Below, one piece after another: positions 26,052-35,606 of a DNA stretch of 64,000 nucleotides. Source of the DNA: JAIOSM01 sp964593725. GTDB lineage: Bacteria; Desulfobacterota; Desulfobacteria; Desulfobacterales; Desulfobacteraceae. The translations under genes and the position numbers were made by a program. The notes under the pieces are model-generated. The model ran no database searches and was not told where the DNA came from. It worked only from the letters and a program-made list of their open reading frames with translations. The stretch is from assembly GCA_964593725.1 (NCBI GenBank), contig CAZQJS010000012.1, positions 9,006 to 73,005 on the forward strand. The letters are read 5' to 3'. Position 1 is the first letter of the stretch, and each line of letters starts with the position of its first letter.

Positions 26052-28211
26052 TTATCCAAATCCAAGTATTCTGCCAGTTTGATATACCAGAAAAGATACA
26101 CACCATGCAACCGTTGTTGTATAAAATAAATTAAAGAGGGCCCATTTGCCCGAGGCCTCTTTCCAGATGGAAGTGATTGCAGCAATACACGGCAGGTATA
26201 AAAGTACAAAAAACATCATGGAAAGTGCACTTAAAGCAGTCATATCAGAGTTTTTAAGGGCTTTTCCCAATGCTTCTGATTTCTGGTTTCCAACGCCATA
26301 CAATACACCCATGGTGCTTACAACAACCTCCTTTGCCACGATTCCCGTAAGAATTGCAACGCTTGCACGCCAATCTATGCCAAGGGGCCTGAAAACAGGT
26401 TCTATTGCCTTACCCAACTGCCCGATATAGGTTTTTTCAATTCTCTCCTTTTTTTTTTGCTGCTGGAGGGTTATGATCTTCTCTTTAATTTTATTAAGCT
26501 TTAGCAGAGGTTGTAAATTAGTTACTTGATGGGAGTATTCAGTATTAAGCGCCATGATTTTATTATCATAATCCATGGAAAAGGTTATGTTCCTGGGGAA
26601 ATAGGAAAGAGTCCAGATAATTATGGAGCCAATGAGAATAACACCACCCATTTTTTTTAAAAACATCCTGCTTCTGTCCCACATATGAATGGTAAGGCTT
26701 TTCAGCATGGGCATCCTGTAGGGGGGAAGTTCCATGACAAAGGGAGAATCCTCTCCCCTTAATAATCTTGATTTGAAAAATTTACCTGAGATAATGGATA
26801 GTACAATACCTGTTAAATAGAGGCAGAAAATTACAGTGCCGCCCTTTGCAGCAAAAAAAGTGGCTGCAAGCACAATGTAAACAGGCAGTTTGGCCGAGCA
26901 TGACATGAATGGAATGATCAGAATTGTAAGTATCCTGTCTTTTTTGCTTTCAAGGGTGCGGGTGGCCATAACAGCAGGTATACTGCAGCCAAATCCCATG
27001 AGCATGGGTATAAAAGATTTGCCATGGAGTCCTATCATGTGCATTATTCTATCCATGATAAATGCTGCCCTTGCCATGTAGCCTGTATCTTCAAACAGGG
27101 CGATGCAGAAAAACAATATGAGTATATTGGGTAAAAAAATTATCACACTGCCGATTCCTGCGATAATACCATCAATGATTAAATCCTTTAACAGACTTTC
27201 CGGTAGAATATTGCTGAGAACAAGGGAAAGGGAAGATATTCCTGTATCAAGCCATTGCATGGGGAATGCCCCCAGGGTGAATGTCAATTGAAACATTGCC
27301 CATATGAAAAAAATAAACAGGGGAAAGCCAAGGATGCGGTTGGTTAGAACAAGGTCGATCTTTTTTGATACATCGACCCGTTTTTTGCGTGATATGGATA
27401 TAACTTCCTTGGTTATGCCGGCAATAAAGCCGTATCTGTCTTCTGTAAGCACTATTTCAGGATCTTCCTGATAAAAATCATTAATTCTATCTCTTGTCTT
27501 TTCCACAAGATTTAAAATATCCTGATCCCCTTGAAATTTTTCCAGGACAATTTTGTCATTTTCCAGGAGCTTTACTGCAAGCCATCTGTATGAAAATATG
27601 CTGCCATTGCCTTTGCTGCCAGGAGAGTGCTTCTCAAGACGGCTTACAAGTAATGATATACAATTTTCAACTTCGTTGGAGTATTTTATGTCCCGCCCTG
27701 TTTTACCTTGTGAAAAAGCTTTGGCCTCATTGATTATGGTTTTAATTAAACTGTCTGTTCCTCTGTTTTTATTGCCCACAGTGAAAACAACTGGAATATC
27801 AAGGAGTGATGATAATTTTTCAGAATCTATCTTAATGCCTTTGGATTCTGCAATATCGGTCATGTTCAGGGCAAGAACCATGGGCTGGCCTGTCTCCATA
27901 ACCTGCAATGCAAGATAGAGGCTTCTATCCAGGTTGGAGGAGTCAATAATGCTCACAACAACATCGGGTTTTTCATTAATAATAAAATCCCTTGTGACTA
28001 TCTCTTCCATGGAAAAGGGAGTAAGACTATAAGTGCCTGGAAGATCAACAACATTGATATTATAATTTTTATATTTAAAATGCCCCTCTTTTTTCTCAAC
28101 GGTCACTCCCGGCCAGTTCCCAACCTTCTGGCGGGCACCGGTCAAATTGTTAAACATGGATGTTTTTCCGGAATTTGGGTTTCCGGACAGAGCAATTGTG
28201 ATGTCAGTCAT
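26052..28211 (-). CDS. feoB: Ferrous iron transporter FeoB
   Basis: The 719-residue protein imports Fe(II) across the inner membrane. The N-terminal GTPase domain shows G1 GNPNSGKTS (10-18), G3 DLPGTYSL and G4 LNMTD, followed by the helical regulatory domain. The two Gate segments and the FeoB core follow (GFGCSIPAVMATRTLESKKDR, then PFMSCSAKLPVYI), with about ten membrane helices. Length and motifs are complete. Its start overlaps the end of the Fur-FeoA-FeoA gene by 8 bp, so regulator and transporter are translationally coupled. Confidence 0.96.
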   Translation of the reverse strand: MTDITIALSGNPNSGKTSMFNNLTGARQKVGNWPGVTVEKKEGHFKYKNYNINVVDLPGTYSLTPFSMEEIVTRDFIINEKPDVVVSIIDSSNLDRSLYLALQVMETGQPMVLALNMTDIAESKGIKIDSEKLSSLLDIPVVFTVGNKNRGTDSLIKTIINEAKAFSQGKTGRDIKYSNEVENCISLLVSRLEKHSPGSKGNGSIFSYRWLAVKLLENDKIVLEKFQGDQDILNLVEKTRDRINDFYQEDPEIVLTEDRYGFIAGITKEVISISRKKRVDVSKKIDLVLTNRILGFPLFIFFIWAMFQLTFTLGAFPMQWLDTGISSLSLVLSNILPESLLKDLIIDGIIAGIGSVIIFLPNILILFFCIALFEDTGYMARAAFIMDRIMHMIGLHGKSFIPMLMGFGCSIPAVMATRTLESKKDRILTILIIPFMSCSAKLPVYIVLAATFFAAKGGTVIFCLYLTGIVLSIISGKFFKSRLLRGEDSPFVMELPPYRMPMLKSLTIHMWDRSRMFLKKMGGVILIGSIIIWTLSYFPRNITFSMDYDNKIMALNTEYSHQVTNLQPLLKLNKIKEKIITLQQQKKKERIEKTYIGQLGKAIEPVFRPLGIDWRASVAILTGIVAKEVVVSTMGVLYGVGNQKSEALGKALKNSDMTALSALSMMFFVLLYLPCIAAITSIWKEASGKWALFNLFYTTTVAWCVSFLVYQTGRILGFG

Positions 28212-29178
28212 TATTATGTGAGTCCTTTATATCTTCTACATCAATATGGGAGGCTTCTTCAACACGCAATGAAATATGACTTCCCTTTACCACAAGCTCA
28301 AGGGGATCCTTGAGGGGTGCATATTTTTCAATATACACACTTGTGCCTCTGTTGATACCCATTTCCAGAAGTCGTCTTCTGAGTTTGGGTTCTCCGGAAA
28401 TCTTTGATATTATACACTCCTGCCCCTGTTTTACCTGGCTTAAAACACCTGTATTCAATGGAACACCATAGGTCTTTTTCCCAGCTTCTTCAGTACATGC
28501 TGCATCCACGGGCTGCACCATTACCCTGGCTGACATACCTCTGCCTATCACAAACCTGCTCTCTTCCACAGCTGCAACAATCTGTCCTCCGGCCTGGGTA
28601 GAGACTATTTCAATTATGGCATTCTTTCTTATTCCCATGGAAGAGAGGCGCTCTGAAATTTTGTGTCCACCCTGTAATTCCACCACAACCACCTTTTCTC
28701 CCTGCTTTGCCTGGTCAAGGGATATGATGAGGTTGCGCTGTTTCAGGCAGTCAGAACAGATACCATATATTTCCATCTTATGCTGGAGCATGTGAAAGCC
28801 ATAAGCTATTGCCATTTCTGATTGATTTTTTTCAAGTTCTTCATCTCTGAACTCAATTATTCTGTCACATTTTGTGCAGATCATATGATCATGGTGCAAT
28901 CCTAAATGGCGGTGCTCAAAACAAGGTATGCCGTTGTTAAATTTAATTTTACTTGCAAACCCGAACCTGCATAAAAGTTCCATTGTTCCTGCAACAAAAT
29001 TTTCATCAAAGTATTGGCCGTCTTGTTCAAGCAGCCTTGTTAAATCCCTGCTGGATATGTGCTCATCTGTTTTCAGAAAGGCTTCCAGCACTTTAAACCG
29101 TTTGTCAAATTGATCAAGGCCCTGTTGTCTAAATAGTTTTTTAAATTGTATTTTTTCATTATCGTGTCTGAAATCCAT
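28204..29178 (-). CDS. Fusion of a Fur-type regulator with two FeoA domains
   Basis: From the ATG at 29178 the protein has 324 residues. Residues 1-145 are a Fur-family repressor: winged helix (HISSRDLTRLLEQDG), then HHDHMICTKCDRIIEF and GICSDC with the two CxxC zinc motifs. Residues about 155-225 and 240-315 are two FeoA (SH3-like) domains (ERLSSMGIRKNAIIEI; RRRLLEMGINRGTSVYI). It could sense Fe(II) and both repress the operon and support FeoB. The longer TTG start at 29235 lies inside the -35 box of the promoter, and AGGAG stands 8 nt before the ATG, which decides the start. It overlaps feoB by 8 bp. Confidence 0.92.
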   Translation of the reverse strand: MDFRHDNEKIQFKKLFRQQGLDQFDKRFKVLEAFLKTDEHISSRDLTRLLEQDGQYFDENFVAGTMELLCRFGFASKIKFNNGIPCFEHRHLGLHHDHMICTKCDRIIEFRDEELEKNQSEMAIAYGFHMLQHKMEIYGICSDCLKQRNLIISLDQAKQGEKVVVVELQGGHKISERLSSMGIRKNAIIEIVSTQAGGQIVAAVEESRFVIGRGMSARVMVQPVDAACTEEAGKKTYGVPLNTGVLSQVKQGQECIISKISGEPKLRRRLLEMGINRGTSVYIEKYAPLKDPLELVVKGSHISLRVEEASHIDVEDIKDSHNND

Positions 29179-29206
29179 GGGTTCTACTCCTAAAAAATAA
29201 CCATCT

Positions 29207-29235
29207 AAAATACTAAAATTATTAAAATCTGTCAA
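29207..29235 (-). promoter_or_regulatory. Candidate sigma-70 promoter of the fur-feoA-feoA/feoB operon
   Basis: On the minus strand: TTGACA (29230-29235), a 17-bp AT-rich spacer and TATTTT (29207-29212). The leader to the ATG would be about 20-25 nt. The spacer and -10 are AT-rich enough to hide a Fur box, but I see no convincing 19-bp Fur palindrome. Confidence 0.55.
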
Positions 29236-29279
29236 TGATTTAGTGCTGCATTTTTTTCAGTTGATAAAGCTGCGGCCTG

Positions 29280-30002
29280 TTATTTAACAAGCAGTAATAT
29301 GCCTAAAAGAACAAGCAGTATATTAATAAGGCGTTTATAGAAAATATCATTGATTCTGTTAAAAATAAAAATACCACACACCACACCGGACAACAGGGGC
29401 AGGACAGAGTAGCCAAATAAGATTAAAACCTGTCTGGTTATTAATTGATTGAAAATATAAAAGACAAGGACACTGAGGCCTGAAACAATAAAAAAGGAGA
29501 CCATTGTGGCTTTGATCTGCTCCTTGCCCCAGGGCTGCAGGGATGTATATATGACCACGGGAGGCCCTGTAGCTCCAATACTGCCCCCAAGAACACCTGC
29601 AATGCTTCCTGCAAGGCATGCCCATTTTTTGCCGGGACCTCTGGCAGGGGCAGTGTAGAACATGGAAAAAAAAGAGATAAAAATAATTACAAAGGCAATA
29701 AGGAGTTCAAGATATCTTGAATCCATATATTTTAATATATAAACTCCCAGGGGTATACCCGGAAGTGAAAATATGAATAATAGAGTCCATTTTTTATGAT
29801 CAATATGCTTAATAAGCCTTGAGATCAATGTAAAGTTAATAACAAGTCCAAGCATGAGTATAAGCGGTATGGCAGTCTTGATATCAATAAAGAGGCCCAT
29901 TAAAGGCAAAGTAATCAATACCACGCCAAAGCCGGTCACGCCATGGATTAATCCTCCAAGAAAAGAGATGCAGCAGAGGAAAAATATAATATCCATATTC
30001 AC
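29280..30002 (-). CDS. TauE/SafE-family membrane transporter
   Basis: The 240-residue protein has seven to eight hydrophobic segments and the two TauE/SafE repeats (GGLIHGVTGFGVVLITLPLM; AGSIAGVLGGSIGATGPPV). This family exports sulfonates, sulfite or related organic anions. The start is a GTG at 30000-30002 that overlaps the stop of glpK (TAGTG), with AGGGA 9 nt upstream; an ATG at 29994-29996 is also possible. It is the downstream partner of glpK on the same transcript, but a shared function is not obvious. Confidence 0.88.
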   Translation of the reverse strand: MNMDIIFFLCCISFLGGLIHGVTGFGVVLITLPLMGLFIDIKTAIPLILMLGLVINFTLISRLIKHIDHKKWTLLFIFSLPGIPLGVYILKYMDSRYLELLIAFVIIFISFFSMFYTAPARGPGKKWACLAGSIAGVLGGSIGATGPPVVIYTSLQPWGKEQIKATMVSFFIVSGLSVLVFYIFNQLITRQVLILFGYSVLPLLSGVVCGIFIFNRINDIFYKRLINILLVLLGILLLVK

Positions 30003-31486
30003 TAAACCCAGTCCCTGGATTTCTCAACAGCTTTTTCCCATCGTTTAAAAAGTTTTTCAGAATATTCAGGGGCCATATCTGGTTTAAATGTTTTTCCTTC
30101 CCATACTTTTTTAATATCATTTATATCTTTATAAAGGCCTGTACCCAGGCCTGCAAGGTAGGCTGCACCAAGGGCAGTTGTCTCAAAAACTCTTGACCTG
30201 TCAACATCAGCCTGTAAAATATCAGCCTGAAACTGCATCAGAAAATTGTTCTGTACAGCACCGCCGTCTACCCTGAGCCTTTTAAGGGGCATTCTTGCAT
30301 CTGTAAGCATTGCATTTACAATATCATTAATCTGATATGCAACTGCTTCAAGGGCGGCCCGGACAATGTGGTATCTGTTTGTGCCCCTTGTAAGACCTAC
30401 AATGGTACCCCTGGCATACATGTCCCAGTGGGGAGCTCCAAGGCCTGCAAAGGCAGGCACAAAAAAGACATCTCCGGTATCTTTCACCTTTGCTGCAAAC
30501 TCCTCTGACTGGGCAGCATTTTTAATAATGCACATCTCATCCCTGAGCCATTGAATAACAGCGCCTGCAATAAAGGCGCTTCCTTCCAGGGCATAAGTGA
30601 TTTTATCATCAATACCCCAGGCAATGGTTGTCAGAAGTTTAGTCCGGGATTTTACAATTTTTTCCCCGGTGTTCATGAGCATAAATGCTCCTGTGCCATA
30701 GGTGCATTTAGCCATGCCCGGAGTAAAACAGTTCTGGCCGAAAAGGGCTGCCTGCTGATCTCCTGCAACGCCTGCAATGGGAATTTGAGCACCAAAAAGT
30801 TCTTTTATACTTTTGCCGAAATCCCCACTGGAAGGTTTGACCCGGGGCAGCATGGAATCAGGGATATGAAAAAAATCCAGGATATCTTCATCCCAATCAA
30901 GGTCATGGATATTATAGAGCATGGTTCTCGAAGCATTGGAGTAATCAGTTGCATGGACTTTCCCACCTGTCAGTTTATAAATCAACCATGTATCAATGGT
31001 TCCAAAAAGAAGATTACCTGCCTTGGCTTTTTCCATTGTTCCGGGCACATGCTTTAATATCCATCTTACCTTTGTACCTGAAAAATATGCATCCAGTACA
31101 AGACCTGTCTTTTTCTGGATTTTTTTATCCCAGCCCTGTTGTGAAAAGCGTTTGCACGTATCTGCCGTACGCCTGCACTGCCATACTATGGCATTGTAAA
31201 CAGGCTTTGAAGTTTTTTTATCCCATACAATTGTTGTCTCTCTTTGATTGGTAATGCCAATGCCTGCAATGTCTGCAGGAGAAATATCTGCTTGTGCAAT
31301 GGCTTTTTCAGCAACATTGAGCTGTGTTTCCCAGATCTCTTCAGGATCATGCTCCACCCAGCCTGGTCTGGGATAGATCTGTTTGAATTCCCTGCTGCAC
31401 TGGCTTATGTTTTGACCGTTTTTATTGAAAACAATAGCCCGTGAACTCGTTGTCCCCTGGTCCAGCGATAATATATATTTACTCAT
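30002..31486 (-). CDS. glpK: Glycerol kinase
   Basis: The 494-residue FGGY kinase phosphorylates glycerol to sn-glycerol 3-phosphate. It is complete: N-terminal LDQGTTSSRAIVF (7-19), WQCRRTADTC, GQNCFTPGMAKCTYGTGAF and the C-terminal VDGGAVQNNFLMQFQADIL. It lies just downstream of a monoacylglycerol-lipase-like gene (57 bp), so glycerol released from lipids could feed into this step. A TauE-like transporter follows with a TAGTG overlap. No glpF or glpD is visible nearby. Confidence 0.97.
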   Translation of the reverse strand: MSKYILSLDQGTTSSRAIVFNKNGQNISQCSREFKQIYPRPGWVEHDPEEIWETQLNVAEKAIAQADISPADIAGIGITNQRETTIVWDKKTSKPVYNAIVWQCRRTADTCKRFSQQGWDKKIQKKTGLVLDAYFSGTKVRWILKHVPGTMEKAKAGNLLFGTIDTWLIYKLTGGKVHATDYSNASRTMLYNIHDLDWDEDILDFFHIPDSMLPRVKPSSGDFGKSIKELFGAQIPIAGVAGDQQAALFGQNCFTPGMAKCTYGTGAFMLMNTGEKIVKSRTKLLTTIAWGIDDKITYALEGSAFIAGAVIQWLRDEMCIIKNAAQSEEFAAKVKDTGDVFFVPAFAGLGAPHWDMYARGTIVGLTRGTNRYHIVRAALEAVAYQINDIVNAMLTDARMPLKRLRVDGGAVQNNFLMQFQADILQADVDRSRVFETTALGAAYLAGLGTGLYKDINDIKKVWEGKTFKPDMAPEYSEKLFKRWEKAVEKSRDWV

Positions 31487-31543
31487 AATATCCCCGTGGT
31501 TGATTTACAATTATTTATTAAAGAAAAGCAGATATATTTAAAT

Positions 31544-32497
31544 CTACAGATGGTTTTCAAGCCAGTTCATTATATCGGCATAAACCGAATCACGATTAAT
31601 TTCATTGAGCATTTCGTGGCGGCCCTTTTCATAAAATTTGATATTTAAATCCTGTATGCCGGCTTTTACATAACTTTCATAGACTTTTTCAACTCCTTTT
31701 TTGAAATCGCCCACAGGGTCATCGCTGCCGGAAAAGAGGTACACTGGCAGATTTTCAGGAATCAGGGCCAGGTTTGAAGCTTTATTGATCTTTTTAATGC
31801 CCATTAATAAATCATTGAAAAAACCTGCCGTAAAGACAGTGCCGCAGAATGGGTCATTAATATACTTATCCACCTCTTTATTATCCCTGCTCAACCAGTC
31901 AAACTTTGTACGATTGGGTTTAAAGGCTTTATTAAAGCTTCCAAAGGAGAGCTTGTCAAGCAGGGGACTTCTGGCTCTTTTACCCCGCAGTATACATTCT
32001 GCTTTTGCAATGATAATGCCTATATCGCCCAGAAGTCCAGGGCTGCCTGCCGTGGCAGACAGAATAACTCCATTTATATCAGTATCCCTGGCATGGGAGA
32101 ACATATAATCCCGGCAGAGAAAAGAACCCATTGAATGGCCCAGTAAAAATACTGGTATGCCCGGGTGTCTCTTTTTTATTATATTGGTAAGCAGGCCCAT
32201 GTCATTTACCACCAGATCCCATCCGTTATTGCTGGCAAAATATCCCAGATTGTCAACTGTTCCTGCTGTTCTTCCATGTCCTCTGTGGTCGTTTGCATAC
32301 ACTCCGAAATTGTTTTTTGTAAGTGTGTCTGCAAAATTATCATATCTTGCAGAATGTTCAGCCATGCCGTGGGCAATCTGAACAACAGCTTTGATGTCTG
32401 CCTGGCCGGATTCTGCTGATGCGCCATTGGGCAGCCATTTACGGGTAAAAATTTTTACCTTGTCAGAACCTTCAATAAAAAAAGTATCTTTAATCAT
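31544..32497 (-). CDS. Alpha/beta hydrolase, monoacylglycerol lipase-like
   Basis: The 317-residue protein is a serine hydrolase of the lysophospholipase/monoacylglycerol-lipase family. The oxyanion region reads AHGMAEHSARYD, DHRGHGRTAG follows, and the nucleophile Ser is in GHSMGS (about 116-121). The acid is probably Asp in LFSGSDDPVGD, and the base His in KGRHEMLNEIN. No signal peptide is present, so it acts in the cytoplasm on monoacylglycerols, lysophospholipids or related esters. Its position before glpK supports a glyceride-degrading unit. Confidence 0.88.
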   Translation of the reverse strand: MIKDTFFIEGSDKVKIFTRKWLPNGASAESGQADIKAVVQIAHGMAEHSARYDNFADTLTKNNFGVYANDHRGHGRTAGTVDNLGYFASNNGWDLVVNDMGLLTNIIKKRHPGIPVFLLGHSMGSFLCRDYMFSHARDTDINGVILSATAGSPGLLGDIGIIIAKAECILRGKRARSPLLDKLSFGSFNKAFKPNRTKFDWLSRDNKEVDKYINDPFCGTVFTAGFFNDLLMGIKKINKASNLALIPENLPVYLFSGSDDPVGDFKKGVEKVYESYVKAGIQDLNIKFYEKGRHEMLNEINRDSVYADIMNWLENHL

Positions 32498-32608
32498 AAT
32501 TTTCCTTAAATCTGCATTGATCTTAAATTGAGCAACAGCGTACGAACCCTTGATAATAAGTCATATTCAAGCTACAACAACTAGTGGATAAAATAACTAT
32601 AGGATGGT

Positions 32609-33658
32609 ATGGAACTTTTTGTCAAGAAAAGTTTAATGGAAAGCTGTTATATGGATTTATGTTCAACAAGTATTAAGGTGGGCGGAAAAATTGCGGCCAA
32701 CAGGCTGTTTCTGGCACCCATGGCAGGCCTTGGCCACATTGCTTTAAGGGAGCTTATTCTGGAATTTGGCGGCGCAGGACTGTTGTTTACAGGCATGTGT
32801 AATGCCAGGGCTGTGCCCACGGAAAACCCCATGACATCCCATGTTTTTAAGTTCAGACAGGAAGAGCTTTCAAACCTTGTATGCCAGATATTTGGCTCTG
32901 ACTCCGGTGATATGGCAAAAGCTGCAAAGAGAATAGAACAGGAAGGTTTTTTTGGCGTGGACCTCAATTTTGGCTGTTCAGTTGCAGCAATATGTAAAAA
33001 GGGGTGCGGTGCTGCCCTTTTAAAAACACCTGATACAGCAGCAGGAATAGTTGACAGGGTAAGAAAAAGTGTATCAATTCCTGTCTTTGTTAAATTCCGG
33101 ATAGGCTGGGAGGAGAACCAGGTTAAGGTTGCAGAAACAGCAAGGAAATTTGAAAATGCCGGGGCCGACCTTCTGGTGTTTCATCCGCGCATTGCACCTG
33201 ACAGGCGAACCCGGCCGCCAAGAATGGAATATATCAGAATTGTAAAAAGGGCTGTGGATATCCCTGTATTTGGTAATGGCAATATCCTGACCCGTTCAGA
33301 CATGGATAATATGGCCGGAGAAACTTCATGTGACGGTGTCTCCATAGGCAGGCTTGCCATTGCCCGCCCATGGGTATTTGCTTTGTGGTCAGGCAGGCTT
33401 AAAAAATATGATAATATATACCATCACACTGCCGTGAGAATGGCTGAACTGGTTTTAAAATATTTTGGTGAGCACATGGGGGTTAAATTTTTTAAAAAAT
33501 GGGTGCCCTATTTTGCTGCGAATTTTAAGTTCTGCCACGCAATAAATAAGAAACTGCTCCACAATGCCACCATGGATGAAATCCGGGAGTGCATTGAAGA
33601 AATTTTTCAAAACCCTCCTGAAGTTTCCAGACAACCCAACCGGAATTTTTTTTTATAG
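32609..33658 (+). CDS. tRNA-dihydrouridine synthase
   Basis: The 349-residue flavoenzyme reduces uridines in tRNA. The TIM-barrel signatures are present: LFLAPMAGLGHIALREL, QIFGSDSGDMAKAAK, DLNFGCSVAAICKKG (catalytic Cys region), VKFRIGWEE and VFGNGNI. The ATG at 32609 has AGGA 4 nt upstream; an internal ATG at 32651 with GGAAAG 7 nt upstream is equally possible and would give a more usual N-terminus. It cannot be assigned to DusA, B or C with confidence. Confidence 0.9.
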   Translation: MELFVKKSLMESCYMDLCSTSIKVGGKIAANRLFLAPMAGLGHIALRELILEFGGAGLLFTGMCNARAVPTENPMTSHVFKFRQEELSNLVCQIFGSDSGDMAKAAKRIEQEGFFGVDLNFGCSVAAICKKGCGAALLKTPDTAAGIVDRVRKSVSIPVFVKFRIGWEENQVKVAETARKFENAGADLLVFHPRIAPDRRTRPPRMEYIRIVKRAVDIPVFGNGNILTRSDMDNMAGETSCDGVSIGRLAIARPWVFALWSGRLKKYDNIYHHTAVRMAELVLKYFGEHMGVKFFKKWVPYFAANFKFCHAINKKLLHNATMDEIRECIEEIFQNPPEVSRQPNRNFFL

Positions 33659-33818
33659 ACAGGTTGTTTTAAGTCTGATTTTTATAATAACTCCCTGGTT
33701 TTTTGTTAAAACATTGACTTTTTCTCAACAAATCGATACTCAAGTAATAATACTTGAAATATTTCCACTGTAAATTAAGTCTGGTGGAAGCAATACAAAA
33801 TATTTGTCGAGGTATGTG

Positions 33819-35597
33819 ATGGATGAGAGAAGATTTAACGTTGTTTTTAAAGGTGAAATCCATGAGCAGGCTACTTTGAGCCTGGTTATGGAAAGGCTTG
33901 CTTTGATGTTTAAAGTGGATGTCGAAAAAATCAAAATAATGTTTTCCAAGAAAAGAACAATAGTTAAAAAGAACGCACCCTATGATATCTGTCAGAAAGT
34001 GGAACAGGGTTTCTTAAATTGTGGAGCCTACGTCGATATAGAGGAAATTTTACCGGAAGGTTATATACCTGCACCTGTGGAGCCTGTGCCGCCTCCGGGA
34101 TATACCCCGGCCCCGGACCAGGGGACAGATTACCCCCAGGGTCAGGAATCCGGGTATGCTCCGGAGCAGGGCCATATCCCCGGGCCAGAAGAAGAGCTGA
34201 AGCCAGGGCAGGAGTTTACAGATGAACCAGGATATGAACTGCCGCCTGAGCAGGATGTAATGGCACCGGGACCTCCCCCTGAATATACGATGCCTCCTGC
34301 ACCTGAACCTGGCAACAGTGTACCGGATGTGTCACCGGAAGCTGTTTTACAGCAGCCGTTATCCATGGAAGAGGAACCGGGCAGTGCACCGGATGGTACG
34401 CCAGATAATAAACAGGTCAGAACTGAACCCAATTCAGAAAAGGCCTCTTTACCTGAAAGTGACAAACATGAAACTGGTAAGGATAAAACTGAAAATGATG
34501 AAACTGAAATCATGTCAGTACCAATACCGGACCCGGAGCCTGATTTTGAGATAGTTGAGAAGAGTTTAGATAATGAGTTGGACGGGGAATTTGAAATTAA
34601 AGGACTTGAGCCTGAAATTGAGCCCGAAGTTGTGTTCGGGTCTGAGTCTGACTCTGAATATGAGTTTGACAGCATGGGTGGTGCACTTGATGGACTTGAA
34701 CTGGAAAATGATAATTTCACAGGGAACAAGAGATCATCAAACCCCTATGCACCACCCCTTGCAGTTCTTGAAGAAGATGACCTGACCGAAAAGAGCAACT
34801 TTGTCTCCCCCCAGCGGCTTCCCATTAAAAACGGGTTTTACTGGTTGACAAGTGCATTTAAGCTTTTTAAAAGAAATCCGTTTACATGGATTATTTCAGT
34901 ATTTATATTTATATTTATCAATACAATTACAAATGTTATTCCTGTTATCGGTGCAGCAGTCACCAGTTTATTCAGCCCTGCTTTCATGGCAGGCTTTATG
35001 ATCGGAGCAAAGGATCAGCATGAGGGCAAAAGATTCAGAATAGGCCATCTATTCGCAGGCTTTTCAAGTAATTTCAGTCAGTTGTTTCTATTTGGCCTGT
35101 TATATTTTATTGTGTCAATGGCAATCTTTGGGGTGATGATAATCTCTTTTTTATTTATTATGGTTATCTCCGGGGCAGGTTTATCAGATCTGAATATCTC
35201 TGCAAATATGGCAGCTTTTGTCAATATGTCTCCCATGATCATGGTGCTCGTTATACTGGTTATCATGCTTATAACCATCCCCCTTACCATGACCTATTAT
35301 TTCGGACCTGCATTGATAGCAATTAATATGGCATCGGTTTTTAATGCAGTAAAGATGAGTTTCAGGGCATGTCTTATTAACATGCTCCCTTTTTTACTAT
35401 ACAGTGTTGCATGTCTGGGAGTGCTCACTGCATCAATTCTAATTATAGGCGGAATCAGTGCATTGGTTGCCATGGTTTCCAAAATAGCAGGTGTAATCGT
35501 TGGGGGTATCTGCATGCTCTTGGTGGTGTTTGCAGTTACTCCGGTCTTTTTTGCATCAATCTATGTAGCCTATAAAGATATCTTTTATATTAAATAG
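33819..35597 (+). CDS. Membrane protein with Pro/Glu linker and BPSS1780-like domain
   Basis: From the ATG at 33819 (GAGG 6 nt upstream) the protein has 592 residues. Residues 1-75 form a small alpha/beta domain (FNVVFKGEIHEQATL, MFKVDVEKIKIMFSKKR) of a type found at the N-terminus of several envelope proteins. A disordered linker of about 260 residues rich in Pro, Glu, Gly and Asp follows. The last 260 residues hold about six membrane helices resembling the BPSS1780 family (LPIKNGFYWLTSAFKLFKRNP). Its function is unknown. It begins the cluster that continues with RDD, SpoIIM-like, DUF4129-like, DUF4350-like, MoxR and DUF58 genes, 9 bp before the RDD gene. Confidence 0.75.
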   Translation: MDERRFNVVFKGEIHEQATLSLVMERLALMFKVDVEKIKIMFSKKRTIVKKNAPYDICQKVEQGFLNCGAYVDIEEILPEGYIPAPVEPVPPPGYTPAPDQGTDYPQGQESGYAPEQGHIPGPEEELKPGQEFTDEPGYELPPEQDVMAPGPPPEYTMPPAPEPGNSVPDVSPEAVLQQPLSMEEEPGSAPDGTPDNKQVRTEPNSEKASLPESDKHETGKDKTENDETEIMSVPIPDPEPDFEIVEKSLDNELDGEFEIKGLEPEIEPEVVFGSESDSEYEFDSMGGALDGLELENDNFTGNKRSSNPYAPPLAVLEEDDLTEKSNFVSPQRLPIKNGFYWLTSAFKLFKRNPFTWIISVFIFIFINTITNVIPVIGAAVTSLFSPAFMAGFMIGAKDQHEGKRFRIGHLFAGFSSNFSQLFLFGLLYFIVSMAIFGVMIISFLFIMVISGAGLSDLNISANMAAFVNMSPMIMVLVILVIMLITIPLTMTYYFGPALIAINMASVFNAVKMSFRACLINMLPFLLYSVACLGVLTASILIIGGISALVAMVSKIAGVIVGGICMLLVVFAVTPVFFASIYVAYKDIFYIK

Positions 35598-35606
35598 CAT
35601 ATCTTT

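Noticed and set aside
29179..29235. Upstream extension of the Fur-FeoA fusion to a TTG
   Set aside because: The TTG is part of the promoter -35 box, while the ATG at 29178 has a good ribosome site.
29179..29279. Fur box in the promoter of the feo operon
   Set aside because: The region is AT-rich, but no convincing 19-bp Fur palindrome could be aligned by eye.
34142..34729. Minus-strand open frame opposite the Pro/Glu linker of the 33819 gene
   Set aside because: Low-complexity Ser/Gly-rich sequence without family features; a shadow of the repetitive coding strand.
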